The notes under the pieces: generated by a model | What the model was told of the DNA's origin: nothing | The model's database searches: none | The model's input: only the letters and a program-made list of their open reading frames with translations | Shown here: positions 1 through 5,812 of the stretch, piece after piece | Numbering within the stretch: the first letter of the stretch is position 1 | How the letters are laid out: the number at the start of each line of letters is the position of its first letter | Origin: Chloroflexota bacterium | GTDB lineage: Bacteria > Chloroflexota > Dehalococcoidia > Lucifugimonadales > Lucifugimonadaceae | NCBI GenBank assembly: GCA_016189845.1 | Contig: JACPRT010000228.1 | Span: 1-7,727 of the forward strand | Length of the DNA stretch: 7,727 nucleotides | Direction: 5' to 3' | Made by a program: the position numbers and the translations under genes

Positions 1-930
1 GCGGCGCGGGCGTTCACCGGCAAGGAAAAGATTGCCAAGTTCGAGGGCGGCTATCACGGCGCCCACGACGACGTTGCGGTGAGCGTCGATCCGCCGCTTT
101 CGAAGGCGGGCGACGCCCGGGCGCCCAATTCGGTCGCCGATTACCTGGGCGTGCCACGCAAGTCGCCCGAGCACACGATCGTGATGCCGTACAACGACAT
201 CGAGGCGTCGGCGGCGATCATCGAAAAGCATAAGGACGAGCTGGCGGCGGTCATCGTCGAGCCCGTGATCTGGCGCCTTGGCATGGTCCCGGCGGACATC
301 GAGTTCCTGAAAGGGCTCCGGGACATCACCCGCAGGTTGGGAATCGTGCTGATCTTCGACGAAGTGATCGCGCTGCGCGTTGCGCGCGGCGGGGCTCAGG
401 AGCGGTTCGGCGTCACCCCCGATATGACGGCGATGGGCAAGATCATCGGCGGCGGGCTGCCGGTCGGCGGGTTCGGCGGGCGGTCCGACATCATGGAGCT
501 GTTCAGCCCGAAGAGCGGCCCGAAGGTAAAGCACGCTGGCACGTTCAACGGCAACCCGATGACCGCGGTGGCCGGTGTAGCGACGCTCGAGGCCCTTACG
601 CCGGAGGTGTACCGCCGCCTCGATGAGATGGGCGACCTGGTCCGCAAGAAGCTATCAGATCTCATCCGGGACCGGGAGGCCCCGATGGGCGTCACCGGCG
701 TCTCATCGCTGTTCGCGCTGCAATTCACCACGGCCGCGATTCGTGACTTCAGGGCGGTCCAGACCAACGACAAGACGTTCCAGCGGCTGATGTTCATCGG
801 CCTGCTCAACGAGGGCTTCGCCCTGTCACCGGCGTGCGCGGGGAACGTATCGACCGCGGTCCGCGCGAAGGATGTCGACGGCTTCGTCGCAGCGGTCGGC
901 CGCGTGCTGTCCCGAGCCGGCTACGCTTAG
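1..930 (+). CDS. Class III PLP-dependent aminotransferase, glutamate-1-semialdehyde aminomutase-like (5' partial)
   Basis: The reading frame is open from the first base of the window to a TAG at 930, so about 309 codons are visible. GSA aminomutases are about 430 residues long, so roughly 120 N-terminal residues lie outside. The GTG at 79 is internal: conserved family sequence (FEGGYHGAHDD) precedes it. PLP-site motifs are clear: IFDEV, whose Asp contacts the pyridine nitrogen, and AMGKIIGGGLPVGGFGG, whose Lys (439-441) should form the Schiff base. HAGTFNGNP follows. True HemL proteins usually carry DEVMTGFR after the first motif; this one has DEVIALR. That suggests a paralogue of the GSAM-like group often annotated as 'aspartate aminotransferase family', with an unknown amino-acid or amino-ketone substrate, rather than the heme-pathway enzyme. 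The protein is expected to be cytosolic. It ends 6 bp from the convergent TPR gene. The fold is certain; the substrate is not. Confidence 0.9.
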   Translation, partial: AARAFTGKEKIAKFEGGYHGAHDDVAVSVDPPLSKAGDARAPNSVADYLGVPRKSPEHTIVMPYNDIEASAAIIEKHKDELAAVIVEPVIWRLGMVPADIEFLKGLRDITRRLGIVLIFDEVIALRVARGGAQERFGVTPDMTAMGKIIGGGLPVGGFGGRSDIMELFSPKSGPKVKHAGTFNGNPMTAVAGVATLEALTPEVYRRLDEMGDLVRKKLSDLIRDREAPMGVTGVSSLFALQFTTAAIRDFRAVQTNDKTFQRLMFIGLLNEGFALSPACAGNVSTAVRAKDVDGFVAAVGRVLSRAGYA

Positions 931-936
931 AAAAGG

Positions 937-1806
937 TTACCGGTCGGCGAACGAAACCCCGGCGGCCTCTTCCAGCGCGGCGCCGATGCCCACGAGGTCG
1001 CGGCTCGCAAGTTCCGGTCTCGCCCGCGGGTTTTCTTCCTCGTCGAGTTCCTCGGCGATGTCGGCCCTGAGCGACCGGCGGTTGTCGAGCAGCACATCGG
1101 GCCGGACTTCGTCGTTGCCCGACGGCGCTTCGTCTTCCGCAGCCTTGTGCAGGCTCGGCGGAAACGACGTGATCTGCGACTGGCTGGCCGACCTGTAGAC
1201 CTCGCGGATAAGGACGCTCAGCGTCTGACCGGAAAAGCCTGCCACGGTCGCTTCGTAACGATTGCCGCCCGCTGAAAGCCGGGCAACCCGTCGCCCGATC
1301 CTCGGTTCGAGCATCCCCAGGTACTCGCCAGCGATGGAGGTTACCTGCACATCGAGCCCGTTCGGCGCGAGCGCGATCCGGTCGCCGGCGGTGGCCGCGG
1401 CCAGTGTCCTGGCCGGACCGGGCTTTCGAAGCCCGGTCAGGATCGAACTGCCCCGGGCGGACATGAATGCCGCCGGATTGGCCTTGGGTGCACTGGCGAC
1501 GCGTGTGACTGCTTCGGGTGTGCCCACCAGCTGCTTCAGGCGCTCCAGGTTCCGGGTTGCGATGACATTGCCCGGCTGCAGGTCGGCCGCGCGTTGGAAG
1601 GCTGCCATGGCATCCTTGACCCTTCCGAGCTCGGACAACGACTTGCCGAGCCGGTTGTGGGCTTCGACGTCGTTGGGCGCGAGGGCAATGAGGTCGCGAT
1701 TCGCCTTGATCGCGTCCTCCCATTGCCCGGAACGGGCATGGGAAACGGCGCTGTGTGCGAGATCCGCGAGCGGGTTTGAAACCGTTACCGACTTATGTTG
1801 CTGCAT
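937..1806 (-). CDS. TPR-repeat protein with an uncharacterised C-terminal domain
   Basis: The product has 289 residues. The N-terminus carries two clear tetratricopeptide repeats (about 12-45 and 46-79) with the canonical small/large residue pattern (GQWEDAIKANRDLIALAPND; LGRVKDAMAAFQRAADLQPGN) and a third partial helix to about 94. A low-complexity Ala/Pro/Arg linker (about 97-140) leads to a compact beta-rich block at about 141-205, with LDVQ, GEYLGMLEP, GNRYEATV and LSVLIREVYR. The tail (about 222-289) is acidic and probably disordered. No signal peptide or membrane segment is seen, so a cytosolic scaffold or adaptor role is inferred. The 141-205 block faintly recalls HIRAN-type domains, but I would not assign it. 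The ATG at 1806 is fixed as the start by an in-frame TAG two codons upstream and by GGAAGGA about 8 nt before it. The gene stands alone, with its own candidate promoter. Confidence 0.85.
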   Translation of the reverse strand: MQQHKSVTVSNPLADLAHSAVSHARSGQWEDAIKANRDLIALAPNDVEAHNRLGKSLSELGRVKDAMAAFQRAADLQPGNVIATRNLERLKQLVGTPEAVTRVASAPKANPAAFMSARGSSILTGLRKPGPARTLAAATAGDRIALAPNGLDVQVTSIAGEYLGMLEPRIGRRVARLSAGGNRYEATVAGFSGQTLSVLIREVYRSASQSQITSFPPSLHKAAEDEAPSGNDEVRPDVLLDNRRSLRADIAEELDEEENPRARPELASRDLVGIGAALEEAAGVSFADR

Positions 1807-1815
1807 TTCCTATGT

Positions 1816-1833
1816 CCTTCCGGTTCGTGAAGG
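1816..1833 (-). repeat. Small inverted repeat overlapping the TPR gene ribosome-binding site
   Basis: CCTTC and GAAGG (minus strand) flank an 8-nt loop. The 3' arm includes most of the GGAAGGA Shine-Dalgarno sequence of the TPR gene. If the 5-bp stem forms it could partly mask the ribosome-binding site. A stem this short is easily found by chance. Confidence 0.3.
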
Positions 1834-1866
1834 TGGCGACCAGGGATCGAACCGTAAGACGCCCGG

Positions 1867-1895
1867 ATGTTAGGTAGCCGGACGATGCTTCGCAA
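1867..1895 (-). promoter_or_regulatory. Candidate sigma-70 promoter of the TPR gene
   Basis: Read on the minus strand there is a TTGCGA (-35, 1895-1890), a 17-bp spacer and a TAACAT (-10, 1872-1867). Each hexamer matches 4 of 6 consensus bases. Transcription would begin near 1860 and give a leader of about 55 nt. The site lies between the upstream operon's terminator and the TPR start, where a promoter is needed. This is a pattern match only. Confidence 0.4.
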
Positions 1896-1962
1896 GGTAC
1901 TTTCACGGAGATTTCATGTGGGTTTACACGGAAACGGGGGTGCGTTTGGGATGCCAGCCTGG

Positions 1963-1998
1963 AAAAAGCCCCCGAGGCAGCGTCAGGCCTTCGGGGGC
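1963..1998 (-). terminator. Intrinsic terminator of the thrB-ask-glycosyltransferase operon
   Basis: On the minus strand the arms GCCCCCGAAGG (1998-1988) and CCTCGGGGGC (1977-1968) pair over 10 bp with one bulged A. The loop is 10 nt and a run of five T follows (1967-1963). It overlaps the end of the glycosyltransferase gene: its last sense codons form the 5' arm and its TGA (1985-1983) lies in the loop. GC content, loop size and T-run are all typical of rho-independent terminators. Confidence 0.85.
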
Positions 1999-3536
1999 CG
2001 GTGGAACCGCAGCGGCGCCAGCGTCAGGATGGCCTCGAGGACGATCCTGCCGGACATCTTCGACTTGCCGGAGCGCCGCTCGGCGAACTGGTAAGGATGC
2101 TCGACCACCTTCAGGCCCAGGTACTCGCACCAATGGGCCACCTCTGCCTGGAAGCCATACCCCGAATTCCTGAAACGGTCGAACTCCAGCCGTTCGAGGG
2201 TGGTGCGACGGAACACCTTGAAACCCGACGTGGCGTCGTGGACTTTCAGGCCGACGATCCATTTGATGCCGAGGTTTCCGAACCTGCTGAGCAACCTCCG
2301 TCCGAAATTCCAACCGGGATCAACCGCGCCGCCTTTGATGTACCGGGAACCGGCAACGACATCCGCGGTCCGGGCCTTGTCGAGCATCACAGGTACTTCT
2401 TGGGGCGGGTGCGACAGATCGGCGTCCATCTCGACGATGAATTCGGCCCTGGATGTCAGTGCTTCTCGGAATCCGGCGGTGTAGGCCCGGCCTAGCCCCT
2501 CCTTGCGTGTCCGGTGGATCACCTTGAAGAATCCCTGAAACCCGGCAGCGATCTGATCCGCCACGGCCCCGGTGCCGTCGGGTGAGGAGTCGTCGACGAT
2601 TACGAAGCCCAGCCCGTCGATCCCCAGGGCCTTCAGTTGATCGACGATCACCGGAAGGTTCCCGGCCTCGTTGAAGGTCGGAATCACGGCTACGACCTTC
2701 GGGCTGCGCGTGTCCGCTTGCGGGCCGCGAGGGCCTGCCTCGCCTGCCGCCCCCCTGTCCGATGGAACCGCGGCCTGTCGCGCGCCTCGCCGCAGGTCCT
2801 GACGCGCCGCGTCGTAGCGCCCACGGATCCCGTGCCAGCGGACCTGCAGGATCTCCAGGAAGGCGGCGCCGCCCTTCTTGAGGGTCATCTTGCTGTCACG
2901 GCCGTAGTACCAGTCGATCGCCACTTCCCGGAGCTTCAGCCTCGCACCGCGGGCGATGAAGAGGACTTCGACGTCGAACCCCCAGCCTGACAGCCGCTGA
3001 GCTCCGAACAGCGACGGGACGAGCGCCCCGCGGAACATCTTGAAGCCGCACTGGGTGTCGTCGAGCCCGCGTACCGCGAACATGCGGACGACCCGGTTGA
3101 AGACACGGCCATAGAAATGCCTCCGCGCCGGCTCGTCGAAACGGCGGGCGCCGGGGGCCTCGCGCGACCCGATTCCGATGTCGTACCCCGGGTCCTCCTC
3201 CCCCGACAGGAAGCGGTCGATCTGTTCCGAGGGCATCGAGAGGTCGGCATCGCACATGAAGCGCCATGCGGCGCTGGACGCCAGCATGCCGTTCTTCACG
3301 GCCCAGCCCTTGCCGCCGTGTGCGAGCTTGAGCAGCCGGACCCGTGGTTCGGTTTCTGCGAACCTCGCCACTGCATCGGCTGTGCGGTCGGTGCTGCCGT
3401 CGTCGGCGACGACCACGTCCCACGAATACGGCTTGTTCTGGAGGTGACCCACAACCCGCTGGAGCGACTGCTCGATCAGCCGTTCGACGTTATAGGCGGG
3501 GATTACGACGCTGAGGTAGGGATCGCTGCCTGTCAC
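1983..3536 (-). CDS. Double GT2 glycosyltransferase: ALG5-like domain fused to DPM1-like domain
   Basis: The product has 517 residues with two complete family-2 glycosyltransferase domains. Domain 1 (about 7-240) resembles dolichyl-phosphate glucose synthase ALG5: SVVIPAYN, DDGSTD (45-50), HGGKGWAVKNGM, the metal-binding DAD at 96-98, IGSREAPGARR and DTQCGFKMFR (160-169). Domain 2 (about 279-500) resembles polyprenol-phosphate mannose synthase DPM1: VAVIPTFNE, DDSSPDGT (315-321), EGLGRAYTAGF, DAD at 371-373, AGSRYIKGG, DATSGFKVFRR (434-443) and SGYGFQAEV. An Arg/Ala/Gly-rich linker (about 243-279) joins them. No membrane helix is seen, so it is probably a peripheral enzyme acting on undecaprenyl phosphate or a similar lipid at the cytoplasmic face. 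It would make lipid-linked hexoses for glycan or glycoprotein assembly; the sugars are inferred. The open frame runs on upstream into ask. I chose GTG at 3536 because it is 8 bp after the ask stop and just before the first GT motif. No strong Shine-Dalgarno precedes it, so coupling to ask is likely. Confidence 0.92.
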   Translation of the reverse strand: MTGSDPYLSVVIPAYNVERLIEQSLQRVVGHLQNKPYSWDVVVADDGSTDRTADAVARFAETEPRVRLLKLAHGGKGWAVKNGMLASSAAWRFMCDADLSMPSEQIDRFLSGEEDPGYDIGIGSREAPGARRFDEPARRHFYGRVFNRVVRMFAVRGLDDTQCGFKMFRGALVPSLFGAQRLSGWGFDVEVLFIARGARLKLREVAIDWYYGRDSKMTLKKGGAAFLEILQVRWHGIRGRYDAARQDLRRGARQAAVPSDRGAAGEAGPRGPQADTRSPKVVAVIPTFNEAGNLPVIVDQLKALGIDGLGFVIVDDSSPDGTGAVADQIAAGFQGFFKVIHRTRKEGLGRAYTAGFREALTSRAEFIVEMDADLSHPPQEVPVMLDKARTADVVAGSRYIKGGAVDPGWNFGRRLLSRFGNLGIKWIVGLKVHDATSGFKVFRRTTLERLEFDRFRNSGYGFQAEVAHWCEYLGLKVVEHPYQFAERRSGKSKMSGRIVLEAILTLAPLRFHRPPKA

Positions 3537-3544
3537 CTTTTCAG

Positions 3545-4786
3545 TCAGCCCGCGGAGGCCTCTTGCAGCTCGAACGCCTGATGGAGCGCCCGAGCAGCCT
3601 TTTCGACCTGTCCGGACTCGACGATGCAGGTGATTCGGATCTCTGAAGTCGTGATCATGTCGATATTGACGCCTGCGGCCGCGAGGGCCCGGAACATGCG
3701 CGAGGCGTACCCGGGGCTGTTGGTGATGCCGGTGCCGACGATGCTCACTTTCGCGTAGCCCCGGCCGCCCATTACGTTGTGATCGGCGCATGCCCTCGAC
3801 GTCTTCGTGATCGCCAGCGCCCTCTCCAGATCGCCATCGGCGACGGTGAAGGAAATGTCTGCCTTGCCGCCAGCGCTTGCGCTCTGAATGATCACGTCGA
3901 CGTTGATGCCGGCGGCCGCCAGAGGTTCAAAAATGTCGGCCGCCACGCCAGGTATGTCGGGCAGGGCGGGAGCCGTGATCTTTGCGACGTTGCGGGTCAC
4001 GGCGATGCCGGTGACGGCCTTGCGCACTTCCATCATGGACGCCTCTCCGTGAATCAGCGTACCGGGCTTGTCGTCGAAAGTGGAGGCGACGAGGATCGGC
4101 ACCTCGTACACCGCGCCCAGCTCGATCGAGCGCGGGTTCATCTTGGCGCCGAGGCTCGCGAGTTCGAGCATCTCCTCGTAGCCGATCTCGACCAGCTTGC
4201 GTGCCTCCGGCACCAGGCGTGGGTCGGCCGTGTAGATGCCCTCGACATCGGTGTAGATCTCGCAACGGTGCGCTTTCAGCCCCGCCGCGATGGCGACCGC
4301 AGTCAGGTCGGAAGCGCCGCGCCCGAGCGTCGTGATGTCTTCAGTCTCGGCCAGTCCCTGGAACCCGGCCACGATCACGATCCTGCCTGCCGCGAGTTCC
4401 CGGCTGAGCCGCCCGGTGTCGACCTCGGATATGCGGGCGGCCCCGTGGGTCGTGTCGGTACGAATCCCCGCCTGGGGGCCGCTCAGGCTGACGACGTCGT
4501 ACCCCATCGATCGGATCGCCATCGCCACCAGCGCGGCCGAGACGAGTTCGCCGGTCGAAAGCAGGGTGTCCATCTCCCTCGGGTCGGGGACGTGTCCGGC
4601 GCCCAGGACCGACTTTGCCAGTGTGATCAGATCATCGGTCGTGTCGCCCATCGCCGAAACCGTCACGACCAGGTCGATGCCGGCAGCCCGGCGGTCGCAG
4701 ATCTTCTTCGCCACCGACCGGATCTTCTCGGCGCTCGCCAGAGAGGATCCGCCGTATTTCTGCACGACGACTTTCCTTGCCGTCAT
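3545..4786 (-). CDS. ask: Aspartate kinase
   Basis: The 413-residue product phosphorylates L-aspartate to 4-phospho-L-aspartate, the first step toward lysine, methionine and threonine. The kinase domain shows KYGGSS (10-15), SAMGDTTDDL (44-53), STGE (77-80), GFQG (141-144), LGRGASDLTAVA (154-165) and TDVEGIYTADPR (179-190). Two ACT regulatory domains follow at about 267-337 (INVDVIIQSAS) and 345-410 (GVNIDMITTSEIRITCIV). This is the monofunctional, ACT-regulated type of Gram-positives, actinobacteria and Chloroflexota, with no fused homoserine dehydrogenase. Feedback by lysine and/or threonine is expected from the family, but which one cannot be read here. The ATG at 4786 is supported by GAGGA about 5 nt upstream. 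It overlaps the thrB stop by 4 bp (ATGA), which implies translational coupling. The standard family symbol is lysC or ask. Confidence 0.97.
   Translation of the reverse strand: MTARKVVVQKYGGSSLASAEKIRSVAKKICDRRAAGIDLVVTVSAMGDTTDDLITLAKSVLGAGHVPDPREMDTLLSTGELVSAALVAMAIRSMGYDVVSLSGPQAGIRTDTTHGAARISEVDTGRLSRELAAGRIVIVAGFQGLAETEDITTLGRGASDLTAVAIAAGLKAHRCEIYTDVEGIYTADPRLVPEARKLVEIGYEEMLELASLGAKMNPRSIELGAVYEVPILVASTFDDKPGTLIHGEASMMEVRKAVTGIAVTRNVAKITAPALPDIPGVAADIFEPLAAAGINVDVIIQSASAGGKADISFTVADGDLERALAITKTSRACADHNVMGGRGYAKVSIVGTGITNSPGYASRMFRALAAAGVNIDMITTSEIRITCIVESGQVEKAARALHQAFELQEASAG
4031..4048 (-). promoter_or_regulatory. Internal ribosome-binding site and ATG pair in ask (possible beta-subunit start)
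   Basis: Within ask, GGAGAGG lies 5 nt before two consecutive in-frame ATG codons (4036-4031, codons 251-252). Translation from there would give about 163 residues covering both ACT domains and no kinase domain. Bacillus subtilis and Corynebacterium glutamicum aspartate kinases use just such an in-frame internal start, at an equivalent point before the VTGIA sequence, to make the beta subunit of an alpha2beta2 enzyme. Use of this site here is inferred. Confidence 0.55.
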
Positions 4787-5700
4787 TCCGTCCTCACCAC
4801 GTGACCGCCCTTAAGCGAGGGGTCGACGATTCGAGTCTTGCCGGTCAGCCCGAAGAGGCGGGCTGCTTCGGTCATCTCGTATGCCACGGTCATCTCGCGG
4901 TGGGTGGCCAGGGCCATGACGGACGGGCCCGCGCCCGACAGGAACGCGCCGTGCGCGCCCGCGTCGAGCGCGGCCTTGATGAGGCGGTTCAGGTACGGAA
5001 ACAGGTGGCTTCGGGCCGGCTGGTGCAGCCTGTCCTCCGTGGCGATCCGCAACGCTTCGAGATTGCCGGACGAGAGTGCGTTGACCAGCATCGCGGCCCG
5101 CCCGATGTTGTAGACCGCGTCGGATCGCGAGACCTCGGGGGCGAGCGCCATCCTGGTCTCGATCGTGCTCCCTTTCGACGAGCGATCGGGGATGAAAATC
5201 ACCGCCTTGAGGCCGGGCGGGAGTCTTACGTGATCGGTGTACCACCTGCCTTCGTGCCGGACTCCAATCTGGCAGCCTCCGAGGATCGCAGGCGCGACGT
5301 TGTCGGGGTGACCCTCTATCGAGGCTGCCAGGTCGAGCAGGTCGGACTCCGCGAACTTATGGTCCGTGAAGGCGGCGCCTGCGAGGAGGCCGCTCACGAT
5401 CGCGGCTGAGCTGCTGCCAAGTCCGCTGCTCGACGGGATCGCGTTCTCGCATGTATACGCGAACTCGGGCGCGGGGCACCCGGCAACCCTGAACGCCGTG
5501 ACGACACCGGTCACGACCAGGTTGCGGGCATCTCGAGGGAGCGTGTCCTCACCCTCGCCGTGGATGTCCAACGCAAATGGCGCGCGCTCGACCGTCGTTT
5601 CATTCCAGATGTCGAGTGCGAAGCCGATGCAGTCGAATCCGGGCCCGAGGTTGGCGGTGGTCGCCGGGACCCGGACGGTCACGCGGTGAGGTAGGTTCAT
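4783..5700 (-). CDS. thrB: Homoserine kinase
   Basis: The 305-residue GHMP-family kinase converts L-homoserine and ATP to O-phosphohomoserine, the substrate of threonine synthase. Motif 1 is PATTANLGPGFD (12-23). The phosphate-binding motif 2 is PSSSGLGSSSA (89-99), followed by EGHPDNVAPAILGG (129-142). Motif 3 is FLSGAGPS (253-260). Length and motif order match bacterial ThrB, and the protein is cytosolic. The ATG at 5700 is preceded directly by an in-frame TAG, so no earlier start is possible. There is no Shine-Dalgarno sequence; the leader carries a perfect inverted repeat instead. thrB is the first gene of the operon and its TGA overlaps the ask ATG. Homoserine dehydrogenase and threonine synthase are not in the window. 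Confidence 0.97.
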   Translation of the reverse strand: MNLPHRVTVRVPATTANLGPGFDCIGFALDIWNETTVERAPFALDIHGEGEDTLPRDARNLVVTGVVTAFRVAGCPAPEFAYTCENAIPSSSGLGSSSAAIVSGLLAGAAFTDHKFAESDLLDLAASIEGHPDNVAPAILGGCQIGVRHEGRWYTDHVRLPPGLKAVIFIPDRSSKGSTIETRMALAPEVSRSDAVYNIGRAAMLVNALSSGNLEALRIATEDRLHQPARSHLFPYLNRLIKAALDAGAHGAFLSGAGPSVMALATHREMTVAYEMTEAARLFGLTGKTRIVDPSLKGGHVVRTE

Positions 5701-5704
5701 CTAC

Positions 5705-5736
5705 GGGGTTGCAGGTGGGGTGAAAACTCCAACCCC
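5705..5736 (-). repeat. Perfect inverted repeat in the thrB leader
   Basis: GGGGTTG (5736-5730, minus strand) and CAACCCC (5711-5705) are perfect 7-bp complements separated by 18 nt. The second arm ends 4 nt before the thrB ATG, in the place of the missing Shine-Dalgarno. It could act as an RNA hairpin controlling initiation or as a DNA operator. No T-run follows, so it is not an intrinsic terminator, and no leader peptide rich in threonine or isoleucine is seen. Confidence 0.5.
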
Positions 5737-5739
5737 CGA

Positions 5740-5768
5740 AGTATAATCCCGCGGCGTTTGCAATCCAC
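5740..5768 (-). promoter_or_regulatory. Candidate promoter of the thrB operon
   Basis: The minus strand reads TATACT at 5745-5740 (5 of 6 matches to the -10 consensus), with a start point expected near 5733 and a leader of about 33 nt. The region 16-17 bp upstream (5768-5762) is a poor -35. On the plus strand the same bases read TATAAT (5742-5747). It is the only -10-like site in the 112-bp gap before thrB. Confidence 0.4.
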
Positions 5769-5812
5769 CAGCAGTCCGGGTGGCGCCGGTCTAGATCGTC
5801 ACCTTGCCGGGC

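Noticed and set aside
931..936. Terminator between the convergent aminotransferase and TPR genes
   Set aside because: The gap is only 6 bp and no GC hairpin with a T-run was found on either strand there.
806..1723. 305-codon minus-strand frame overlapping the TPR gene
   Set aside because: It is out of frame with the TPR protein, extremely Arg/Pro/Gly-rich, and overlaps the 3' end of the aminotransferase.
1838..1856. tRNA T-arm-like sequence (minus strand GGTTCGATCC) in the TPR leader region
   Set aside because: The flanking bases do not form a T stem, and no acceptor, D or anticodon arm can be built. A chance match or a very old fragment.
3537..3791. 85-codon upstream extension of the glycosyltransferase frame
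   Set aside because: It lies inside the ACT-domain coding region of ask, is Arg/His-rich, and precedes the natural GTG start at 3536.
3779..4804. 341-codon open frame on the plus strand, antisense to ask
   Set aside because: It is the shadow of a GC-rich gene whose sense strand has all the aspartate kinase motifs. The translated product is His/Arg/Asp-rich and resembles no family.
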